Below, piece after piece: positions 45,201-57,200 of a stretch of DNA of 64,000 nt. A program made the translations under genes and the position numbers. Numbering within the stretch: position 1 is the first letter of the stretch; each line of letters opens with the position of its first letter. A model generated the notes under the pieces. That model saw only the letters and a program-made list of their open reading frames with translations, was not told where the DNA came from and ran no database searches. This DNA is from Heterodera schachtii (taxonomy: Eukaryota; Nematoda; Chromadorea; Rhabditida; Heteroderidae), in the NCBI GenBank assembly GCA_023374025.1, contig SIJG01000011.1, positions 1,617,317 through 1,681,316 of the forward strand, written 5' to 3'.

Positions 45201-48200
45201 CAAAAATCTCGTCTCAGTCTAAATCTCCCCTCCGACCTAAATAATCTCGTGCCAATATGATCTCTCCATGTCTAATAATTAGGACGGGTGCCGCCATCCA
45301 GCACATGGTTGTCGAAGGCTTTTCCGAACGACGCGGTGCGCGCCCGGTGCAAGCGGACGTCAGTCGCGTGGCCATTGTGATCACGGACGGACGTAGTCAG
45401 GACAATGTGACGGAGCCGGCCAAGGCGGCACGGCACTATGCGCGTCAACATGTTCTCGATCGGAGTCACTGATCACGTGTTGGCATCCGAGCTGGAGGCA
45501 ATTTCCGGCTCCGCGCAACGCTGGTTTTACGTGGATCGCTTCAAGGCAATCTTTTGTGGCCAAATTCCAACCAAATCGGGGAAGTGATGAGCGGATCAAA
45601 AAGAGGAATTAATCCATCCATTTTTTTAAAACAACACAAAGTTAAGTCGGGATAGAATTTTTTGACCAAATGCAAATATCGTCAAAATAAAAAATGATGG
45701 GTAAAATGTTTGGCTTTGGGTGGGGGTCGAACCCGCGCCTCCACCCGTTCCGTGGGCAGCTTTTCCACTAAGCTACCACCGCGAGACACACCCACTCCCA
45801 CTGATTCGCGCAGGATTTGGACATGCGACTACGTTCCATTGTCCAAAAGCTGACCTGCCCGCAGCCGCCGCGTCCGCCCCCGTCTCCAGGCGGTTGTTCC
45901 GTACAGTCGCAGATCGGCTGCGACCGGACGCGCAACGAGCATTGCGAGCTGGTCAACGGCAAGCCGACCTGCCGCTGTCCGGGCCCATTTGCGCGCCATC
46001 CGCAGACCGGCGTTTGCGGTGGCGATCTGTGCAACCCGGAATTGCCCACCTCCTGTCCGCATCCCGAACTGTGCGCCAAGACGCCATTCAGTACGCGAGC
46101 GTAACAATCTGTTACTATTGTATATTTTGGATGATTACCGTATGGCACCACCAAAGGGGCATAATCACATTAATTAATTAATTAATGATGAATGATCAAA
46201 ACCAATTCAGAAGGAAGAACAATGAACATTTAAATTTTTAATTTTCAAAAATTAAATTAAGATTTTTTTGAAATTTATAAGCTTGCAAATTTTTATTTTG
46301 ACAATAAAATTTGGCCAACATCGTTATTAAATCAGTTAAAATGCAATTTTCTCGCAGCTGCGCAAAATTTTAAAAATTACAAAAAAACCCTTTAAGGCAA
46401 TTTCCGTTGCGTTTGCCCTGCGCAGCACAGCCGTGACCACCAACTGGGCATCTGTTTGAGTAGCGTCCAACAACGACAAAATCAACAACATCAGCAACAA
46501 CAACAACAGCAGTCGAACTTCTCGAACTCCTCGACAAATGCCAACTTTGGCACTTCCTTTGCCACCGGTGGCACAAATCAGAAACCGGCACCCCAACAGC
46601 ACCACGTGTCCACTCAATCGACCGCCGGTGGCGGCACCAACAACAGCGGCGGCAACGGCGGCAAATTCCCGCCATGTGCGGCCGGCACTGTGCCGAACCC
46701 GCGGACCGGAAAATGCGCGGTGCCCGGCTCGTGCGACCCGGCGGAGGAGCAGCCGTGCGATGTGCGCAAGCGTGAGAAGTGCCTGCTGCACTCGTCCGGC
46801 CAGTTCCACGCGTGCCAATGCTTACATGGCGAGAAGCGGCACCCAGCGACGGAAATATGCCGTAAGAATTTAATGTTTTGTACATCTCGTCCTTAGGGTT
46901 GCATTTATAAATTAGAAATCTTTCAAAATTGCTTGATTTTTTTGAAAATAAAATAATTTTTTTAGTACGCAACGAATGCTTGGACAAACGAGAAAATGAT
47001 TGTGACCGATCTGCAAAATGCATAGACACAGACGAATCGTGAGTTATTTGCATCATACTTTACCAACTTTTCAAATTTAATTGAATTTCAATTCTTGCAA
47101 AATCATTTCTCGAAATTTGAGGAGAAAAGCTTAAAAAATTCGAATCGGACGAATTTTGTTATGCCAAATTGTCAAAACTTTCGTCGAGAGTCTCGCAAAA
47201 TGATGCCCATTCATTACGCGTCAATTAAGGTACATTTGCGCATGCCCTCAGGGCTTTTTGGACCAATCGTCGGATCCAATGAACAAGCCGGGGCGCCTTT
47301 GTGTGGCTGAGATCAACGAATGTGCGCTGGGCCAACATCGATGCTCGCCGGACGCAATTTGCGAGGATACGCCCTCGGGGTACGTGTGCCGTTGTAAGCC
47401 CGGCTTCATCGACCTATCCACAAATCCACGGCATGAGGCGGGCATTGTGTGCAAGAAGCTGATTGACTGAGTGCGGACGGGCGGAGCTGAACACGTGCCA
47501 TCCGGACGCAATCTGTGTGGACACTCATGTGAGGAGGAGCGAAAGGGTTGTCGAGAGTGGGGCATTCTCGACCATTCTCTATGGCATCACTGATCGCTTT
47601 TCATGATTAATGAGCGACGGTTAGATAATTAGCTAATTTTTTTTCTTGGCTGCTTTAGTAGTGATTAATTAATAATTTTCCTCGAATGATTTATTGTGGC
47701 AACATTTGGAATGATCAGAAATCTCACTTGAAAATCAGAGAATATGTTAACGATTATTCATAGTGTCCGATCAGTGGTCATAATTATTTTTAGTGACCGA
47801 TCAACAATCCTTTTGCGGTCATTCCATTAACTAATTATTACTAATCATTGATCATTTACATTGATCTAGCGACCCAATTAATCCACTTAAGGACTCGTAC
47901 AAATGCATCTGCAAGCCCGGTTACGATGACTTGGACGAATTCCGCAACCCGGGCCGTCAATGTGTGAAGGTTCAGCGACCGTCCAAATGCCAAGAGGAGG
48001 GAAAGCGACAATGTGACAAAAATGCGCGTAAGTGAAGGCTTATTGATGAGAAGCACATTCATCCCGGGCGTTGGTCTGATCAGATCAATTAGACCAATTA
48101 AAATGGTCAAGTAGTTTTGAAAAGCATTCCCAAACCATTGGGCGATCCATCGACTAATGAAGAGATTAAACGTAAATGGATGGTCGGAATCTGTTAAGGC

Positions 48201-51200
48201 TGCTTCTACGACGAGCAAAACGACAAATTGGAGTGCGTTTGTCCGCCAAACTTCCGCGACAAAAGCCCGGACCCAATTCTGAAGCCGGGCCGCGTGTGCA
48301 TACCATGTAAGCCACGGGAATACAGAATTTGGGGTCGGTGGGTTCAGCAGTGCCTACCAATTTGATCAAAAGCAGATTTTCACTTCCATGCTTTGGTCTG
48401 ATTAATTTGAACCCGAGTTTTGGGGAATGAGGATCTCATTTATCCGAGCAGTGACCAACGGTCCTGCCAATGATCTCTCTTTTTGGTCTGATCAATTTGA
48501 ACCCGAGTTTTGGGGAATGAGGATCTCATTTATCCGATCAGTGACCAATGGTCCTGCTAATACCCACCTTCTCCCTTCCGCCGTCAGTGATTCCCGAGTG
48601 CGACAACCCGACACTGAACGATTGCGATTCGCCCGACCGCGCTATTTGCACCGACACCGACGAAGGCTACATGTGCCGTTGTCGCCAAGGCTTCCTTGAC
48701 ATTTCGCCAAACATCACGATAAAGCCGGGCCGGTTGTGCAAATCGTTGGAGAACGAATGCGTGAAGGGGTCGCACGACTGTGCGCGAGACGGCGGCATTT
48801 GCGAGGACACACCCGGTGAGTGCCGTGTGGACAGAATTAGCATCTTGCTCGACTGTCATCGGCTTCAAATAGCACAAAAATTGGAGAATTGAAGCGCTTT
48901 GGGAAGGGATGGGATATACTGTATTCAAGAATGACGAAGTGGTCATAGGGATCCGAGAATGGCTTTTTGTGTGGGATTAGAGGATAGTAGCTCGGGCCGA
49001 ATTGTCAAAATTGGTCCGAGAATGGCTGCGCCCTTTTTGTTGGTTGGCCGTTTTCGAGAGTCTCGACAGATTAATTGTCTTACAGATTCGTACACGTGTC
49101 GCTGTGCGGCCAACTTCCTTGACGTGTCGCTGGACCGCAAGAATCGGCCGGGCCGCAACTGCAAGCGGCTGATCGACGAGTGTGCGTCCGGCCAGAACGA
49201 CTGTTTCCCGGGTGCGCTGTGCACCGACACGGAGGACTCGTACACGTGCGCGTGTCCGCCCAACCATTTGGACGTGTCGCCGGACCCGGTCAAGCGGCCG
49301 GGCCGGCCGCTGTCTGTTGCGCGTCAACGAGTGTAACGTGCAGGGGCTGAGCGACTGTTCGCCGAACGCCAACTGTCAGGACACGGACGAAGTCGGCATG
49401 GGGGTTAAAAAACTCGAGAAAAAATGGCAATTTTTTGAAAACTTTAACGGCACACGCATGCAAAATTACAGGGCTACAACTGCACATGCGCGGATGGCTT
49501 TGTGGACGAAAGTCCGGACAGACGGAAACGGCCGGGCCGCGTGTGCCGCCCGGCGTTGGTCGACGAGTGCCAACTGCGCCAGCACGACTGCCACACGGAT
49601 GCGCAATGTGTTGACCTGGCACATGGCTTCACCTGCCAATGTTTACCGCAGGTAAATGGGCCAACGGCCAATGCTCGTAGGAAATAGGAAATGTTTGCCA
49701 AAATGAAAAGACGGAAAAATGTCAAAAAAAAGAACTGAAATTTTGGCAAAATGTAAATTCAAAAAATTGACAACCGATCATTTGACCTATATTTTACCGC
49801 CCTAATTTTGGCGAAGTGTCCATGTGTTTTTTTTTGTTGGCGAAATGTTACTCACTTTGTTTGGCTAAATGCCAACCCATACATTCAAATTCCCGTCACC
49901 CCTTGCGTGCTCAGTTCTTGGACGAGTCACCGGACCGCGTGACGCATCCGGGCCGCCTGTGCGTGCCGCGTCCCACCCAAGCGCCGGAGGAGTGCCAGCT
50001 GGGCGCCGGTGCGGGATGCAATGAAACGCTGCATGAAGTATGCCGTGTGATTGGCGGTGTGCCAAAATGCTCGTGCCCGATCAATTATGAGCGGGATTCA
50101 ACCAGCCGAGCGTGCACAGTGATCGACGAGTGCCAATTCCCCCAGCTGAACGACTGCCACCCGAGGTGGGTTAACGGCACCGTGAAGGTGCTTTATCCCA
50201 AACCATGACTTGAAAATTCTCGATTACTCATCCATCCTTTCCTGGAATTAATGGCATTGATTTTTGATGCCATTCCCGAAATGGCACGAGCAATGGACTA
50301 ATTGTATCCCATTGAAGTTCCGAATGCATGGACTTGGCCCAGGGCTACACCTGCAAGTGCCGAAGCGGCTTCCGCGACGTGTCCCCGGCCAAGGAAAAGC
50401 CTGGCCGTGTCTGCCGGGCAAGTAAGTGCCACCCAAACTATCTTTTGTACCGTATCCAATGTCCCCCAAAAATACCGTAATGCCATTTTCCCTATTTTCA
50501 GTGGTCAATGAGTGCCAATTTGCGCACTTAAACGACTGCCATCAGAACGCGCAATGTTTGGACTTGGAGGTAAATTTGCGAAAACTCAAATACAAAAGTT
50601 ATGGCCGCGAAAGTTTTTAGAAAAATTAAAGAACCCAATTAATTACCAGGACGGCTACCAGTGTAAATGTGAAAGCAGCTTCAAAGACGTTCGACCGGAA
50701 AGGCCGGGCCGACTGTGCCAACAGATGGTCAACGAATGCGCACGTGCGGACACAAATTCATGCGACAAAAATGCCAAATGCGTGGACGAAGAGGCAAGTT
50801 CAGCAGAGAGGCATACAAAACTTTGGCATTTGTCATTAAAAAAATTTGTGCGTCCTCAAGTTAGGGTATTACAGTATCCTGAACTTTTGGGACTTACTGT
50901 TATTTGGGTGTTACAGTACTCAGAACCATTCCTTTTTACCAATGCATACCGTATCTGTCAACCGATTCATCCTGACGATTAGTTACAGTCCCCCCAACTT
51001 GCACATACAGTATCAAATATCCATGAAAATTCATAGCGCATAATTGTTCATGGCACGATTTTCATTTCTCCCCCATCTCCCTGCTTCGTCCCCTCTGTGT
51101 GTTACTGTATTAAAGTGGCATACCGTCCCCTACAGAATGGGTACCGTTGCGAGTGCAAGTCAGGCTTTGCGGATGTGTCGCCCACTCCGACGCTGCCCGG

Positions 51201-54200
51201 CCGCGCGTGCCGGCCCATCGTGAACGAGTGTGCGGAGCCGAAGCTGAACGACTGCGACCGGTTGGCCAAATGTGTGGACATGGAGGACGGCTACCGGTGC
51301 GAGTGTCCGGCCAAATCGCGTGACATTTCGCCGTCGCCCGCCTTCCCGGGCCGCGTGTGCCACGTGTTCGAGAACGAGTGCCTGACCGGGAAGCACGACT
51401 GCGACCCGCAGGCACTGTGCCACGACAACGAGCAGGCATTCACGTGCGAGTGCCCGGAGGGCTTCACCGACCGATCGCCCAACAAACAGCACCGGCCGGG
51501 CCGCGTTTGTGTGAAGGTTAGCAGTCAGTCATTGTGATGGTGGCTCCGGCATTTAGTTACGGTATTACTTTTCTGAGTTGATACTGTAGCGATCTGCTGC
51601 TGCTCTTGGATTTGTCTCTTGGCAACAAAATGAGATTTTCATTTTCTTTTGGCACCCAAATAACTTTAAAAATCCTTACATTTGCCTTGTCACTTATATT
51701 GGCTCCGAGAAATTACATACTTTTTCCGAGAATTCCGAAAGCGGGGGCAGAAAAGCCGGACCAAAACTAAAACGGCGAGAATTTCGTGATCGAAACCGTT
51801 AACAAAGCCTCTCGCACTCGCCTAGTAAAAGGTCGTCGACTGCTTTTTGCGATCGACAAAAAAAATGGTGATTTGATCAGTTTTTGCCACTTTGAGAGGT
51901 GTCTAATTAATTGAATATGGCCAAAAAGGGATTTGTGGTCATTAGCATGTGCCGCTTTTTCTGATCACTTTGTTCCGCCATCTCCGATCACACCAAAAGC
52001 TTTTTTCTTTAGCTGGTCGACGAGTGCAAGGAAGAACATGACACATGCTCGCCGAATGCTGAGTGTCGTGACCTGGAGGAGGGCTACACATGCGAGTGCC
52101 GTGACGGCTACGTGGACCGGTCGCCCAATTTGGCCGTGCAACCGGGCCGCGTCTGCGGAGCGCCGGAGACATGCCCGGCGAACCACGACTGCAGTGCGGC
52201 CGCGGTGTGCGAACCGCAGGGTGGCAGCAAATACACGTGCACGTGCATCCAGGGATACGTTGATCAGGTGGGACGAATGTATTCTCGTCGGGATCGCTAG
52301 GGATTACTGACCGATGGCCTGATTTCAACTGATCAGCAATAATTAAATCCAATGCAAATCATTTAGTGATCGGTAGAGGTGGTTCCTGAGGCACAAAAAA
52401 AAGTCCTAGATTTCGTAGGCCCTTTAAAATACCAAATTTCCTGGTTTTCCGGATCGGAATCAGACCCTTTACCCTTTCGCTTTAACCGATCAGATTGATT
52501 AAAACCAGTACAGAGAGAGAGAGAGAGAGATTGCGCCGCTTCTCTCTGAAAAACTTTTAGATTTTTAAGCCGATCTAATTAATTTCCGTTTTTTAGTCCC
52601 CCGATGGATTGCAAGGCCGAATTTGTGTGCGCAACTCATTTTGCCGTGACCCGAAGCTGAACAATTGTTCTCGGAAAGCTGTGTGCTATGAGGAAGGCCA
52701 AGGCTACCGATGCGAATGTGCCCGAGGCTATGTGGACAAATCGCCGGACGGCACGCCAAAGGGCCGAGTTTGCGAATTGCCGCCGGCGCCGGCACAGCCC
52801 CAGCGACACCCGTGCCAAGACGGGAGCCACGACTGTCACACCAAGGTGGACAGAATTTTGGCTCAATTAATGAAAAATCAGTGATTTTTTTGTATTGTTT
52901 GTCGAATTTTACGGCACATTAGTTAGTAAAAGCAGCTAACCATTGAAAACAATTTTGTTTTAAAAATATCCTGGAAATCATGGTTCGACCATTCAAATTA
53001 AATTGACTTTTGTTTAGGCATCATGCCGAGCTGTCGGCGCCACTGGGTTCGTCTGCGAATGTTTGCCCGGCTATGAGGACAAATCACCGGATCCGAAGAA
53101 CAAAGGCGGAAGAGTGTAAGTGGATAATGCCAATAAAAAAAAGCTTTGGATTAAGCCAATTAATTGGTTAATTTTATAGCGAAAATGATAAAATTTCCCT
53201 AATGAAATTCTGCACCTAAAAGAGCAAATAGTCAAAAACCAAAATCTCAGAATGATCGCTTCGCTTTCAACTGATCAGAAATAACTCGCGACTTAAATTG
53301 ACCCAATACCGGAGAATTTGAATTTTAAAAAATACTTAAAATTGGCTCAAAATAAATCTTCTTAAAATTTCACCGCTCTTTTCAGCTGTTTGCTCACTGA
53401 ACCGATCTGCCTGGACAACACCCGAAATGATTGGTATGCTTTTTTGATCAATCAATCACATTTCATTGATTCACTCTCTCACTAATTAGCCATCCGGCTG
53501 CAATTTGTGCCGAGAATGCCCAAGCGTCCGGCGGCTTCACGTGCCGGTGCCGTGACGGTTACGTTGATCAGAGCCCGGACAAAGAACGGAAGGCAGGCCG
53601 CATTTGTGTGGAATATGTACGTGAGCATATCTGTATTGTTGGATGGCCAAAAACACACACTGCCTAGTTGAATTGCTTCATCATTGCTTCCGATTTAATA
53701 TCTCTTAATTATTCTTATCGGCTAATATAATAGTCCATTATTCCATCTCAACCAAATTAGGCTTAATGCCTCTTAACTTAAGTGCTTTTCAAAACCCACA
53801 TTCCAACTTCGACCCTTCACGGTTAATGGCGCTGTCCCTGGTGGCTTTACTCTCTCTAAGGCTTAATTTATGTTTTTTATTTTCATCACTTTATTACTCC
53901 TTAATGAGTTGCTTAATTGCCCTCCCCTGGCTTTTTCTCTCTTCTCAAGCGCTTTATGCTCTTAACACCGCTTTGTTGGCTTAATCTCTTCACAATAATT
54001 AATTCTGTTTCACTCCGCTGATTAGGTCAATGAGTGCCTGGACCGGTCGCTCAACGACTGCGACCCATTGGCGGTGTGCGAGGACTTGGCCGACGGTTAC
54101 ACGTGCCGTTGTGCACACGGTGCCATTGATCAGTCGCCGGACAAACGGCGCCCGGGCCGCAAATGCTTCGCGCAGATCAACGAGTGTGCCAACCCGTCGT

Positions 54201-57200
54201 TGAACAACTGTAGCCGATTCGCGGACTGTTTCGACAAAGCGGAAGGTGTGCCGCTTTTTAAATTTTTTTATGAATCTCTTTTCGTTAAATTTTGTGATTT
54301 TTAGGCTTCGAATGTCGGTGCCGTGCCGAATACCATGACGAGGACCCAAAACAGCCGGGCACTTCGTGCAAATACAGTACATATATTTTCTTCTATTCAA
54401 TTCGCCATTTGGGGGAGATTGAATGACGAATCTATTTGAGGATGCCCAGAGGATATCATTCGGGCTTTAAAACCAGTCGACTTTCTGATCAAAGCAAATC
54501 ATTTTGCAAAAATTGTTTTTTTTTGTTCGCCAATTTGCCTTAATTTTGATCCTGGCAAATTCAAATTGATCAAAAATCCGTTGGGCTTAGTCTTCTGGTT
54601 CTCATGTCACAATCAGTCTCGAGGCTCAATCTCGACCGACTAATGTCTGGCCAATAATGTCCATATGTTATGCTTTTCCTTTTACAGTGCAAAACGAATG
54701 TCTGAACCCGGCGCTGAATGACTGTTCGCCCAACGCGGAATGCATCGATTTGGCCGGAGGGTACTCTTGCAAAGTCAGTGCAGTGGAATAGTGGCATTAG
54801 GAATATTTGAATTGGCGAATTTCCGCAATTTTAAACCAGGCCCCAGACAATCTTCCAAATTTCGGCATTTTAGTGTAAAGCGCCAAATGAGGACAAAGGG
54901 CCCAAGGAATTGCCGGGCCGAGTTTGTCTGTTCAACGAATGCGCTGACCCGAAAGTGAACAAATGCGACAAAAACGCGCACTGTGAGGACACGGAAGACG
55001 GGTACAACTGCAGATGTGAGTTGATTGTTGGTGATGATCTGATGATTGGTGTTTCCCATTGATCAGGCAACGAGGGCTTCTACGACGAATCGGCTTCCAA
55101 GGGACAGCCCGCGGGGCATTACTGTATCGGTAAGTGATCGGGGAAGACCAGCAAAAGCAGCGATAAGACTGACTGATCATGGATCAATCAATATTATGGG
55201 AAATGTGACGTCAGGGGTGACCTTGACAAGGGGCTACGCCTTTTTAAACCCTTAAATTATCATGCACCGATTGGAATACAATAATGTCCACTCTGATCTG
55301 GTAATCACTTGCTGATCGGCGATTATGATGGCAAACAAATTAAAATCAATCATCTACCAACTAATTACCATCGTATTGTCATTAGACTATCAATTTGGCA
55401 ACGAAGCAACACCGGTGGTTGAGCAGAAGCCACAACAAACGTTAAAAGTGCCGGGCACCCCTTGTGGCCATAACAATTGGTGCCTGGAGGAACGAAAGGA
55501 AGTAAGAAAAACATATCACAATAACACTTATTTATAGTAATGAAGGCGATAATAATTACGGTCGATTAATTGGTGCCATTATCAAATTAGTATTGATTGA
55601 TTGTTCAAAGGTTTGTGTTGGCGGTGTCCGCTGTCTGTGCCGTCCTGGCGAAGGCCGTGGTGCCGCTGACCAGAAATGTGTGCCTGTCGAACGCACTTCG
55701 CTGGCCATCCGCGTGTCCGGCCAGGCACAAAAACCGTTGTTCTACAACAGCGAATATGGGGACAGCACCAGCAGTTCATACGTGGAATTGGTCCACGAAT
55801 TTCAACGGGACATCGGACGAGCGGTTGGAAAGTAAGCAAACGGGGGAGGGGGGAGGAGGCAATGATAACAGTGAAATGGAGAGTGGGAAATTATGAGAGG
55901 GATGATATCACTGATAACGGAGAGAGAAAAATATGAGAAAGATAAAATTGATAACAGAGAGGGAAATTGTGAAAGGAATAGTAACACTATTAACTTAGAT
56001 GAGAAATTACGAGAGGAATGATAACACTGATAATGGAGATGGCGAAACTATGTGAGAGGGATATTAGCACTGATAACGGAGATGGTGGAAATTATGAAAG
56101 GGATGATAACAATGAATAACGGAGAGGGAAAAATTCTGAGAGGAATGATAACAGAGATGGGGAAAACTCTGAGAGGAATGATAACACTAATAACAAAGAT
56201 GAGCAAAACTATGAGAGGAATAATAACACTGATAACGGATATGGGGAAAACTGAGAGAGGAATAATAACACTGATAACGGATATGGGGAAAATTCTAAGG
56301 GGAATAATAACACTGATAACGGAGATGGGTAAAATGAAAGGGATGATAACAATGATAACGGAGAGGAGGAAAATTCTGAGAGGAATGATAACACTGATAA
56401 CGGATATGGGGAAAATTCTAAGAGGAATTAAAATGAAAGAGATGATAACAATGGTAACGGAGAGGAGGAAAATTCTGAGAGAAAGATAACACTGATAAAG
56501 AGGGAAAGCTGTGAAAGGAATCGTATCACTATTAACTGAGATGGGAAATTACGAGAGGAATGATAACAATGATAACATAGAAGGGGAAATATGAGAGGAA
56601 CGATAACATTGATAACGGAGATGGGATGGCGAAACTATGTGAGAGGAATAATAACACTGATAACGGAGATGGTGAAAATTCTGCTAGAAATGATAACAGA
56701 GCTGGGGAAAATTCTGAGAGGAATGATAACACTGATAACGGAGATGGCGTAACTATGTGAGAGGAATAATAACACTGTAACGGAGATGGTGAAAATTATG
56801 AAAGGGACGATAACACTGATAACAGAGAGGGAAAAATTTTGAGAGGAATGATAACAGAGATGGGGAAAACTCTAAGAGGAACGATAACACTGATAACGGA
56901 GATGGCGTAACTATGTGAGAGGAATAATAACACTGATAACGGAGATGGTGAAAATTATGAAAGGGACGATAACACTGATAACAGAGAGGGAAAATTTTTG
57001 AGAGGAATGATAACAGAGATGGGGAAAACTCTAAGAGGAATGATAACACTAATAACAGAGATGAGCAAAACTATGAGAGGAATAATAACACTGATAACGG
57101 AGATGGGGAAAACTGAGAGAGGAATGATAACACTGATAACGGAGATGGGGAAAATTCTAAGGGGAATAATAACACTGATAACTGAGAGGAAAAACAGTAA

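Noticed and set aside
47460..47475. TGA at 47468 as the real end of a shorter gene
   Set aside because: The EGF module continues directly in the next frame and dozens of in-phase exons follow, including SEA domains and the membrane helix.
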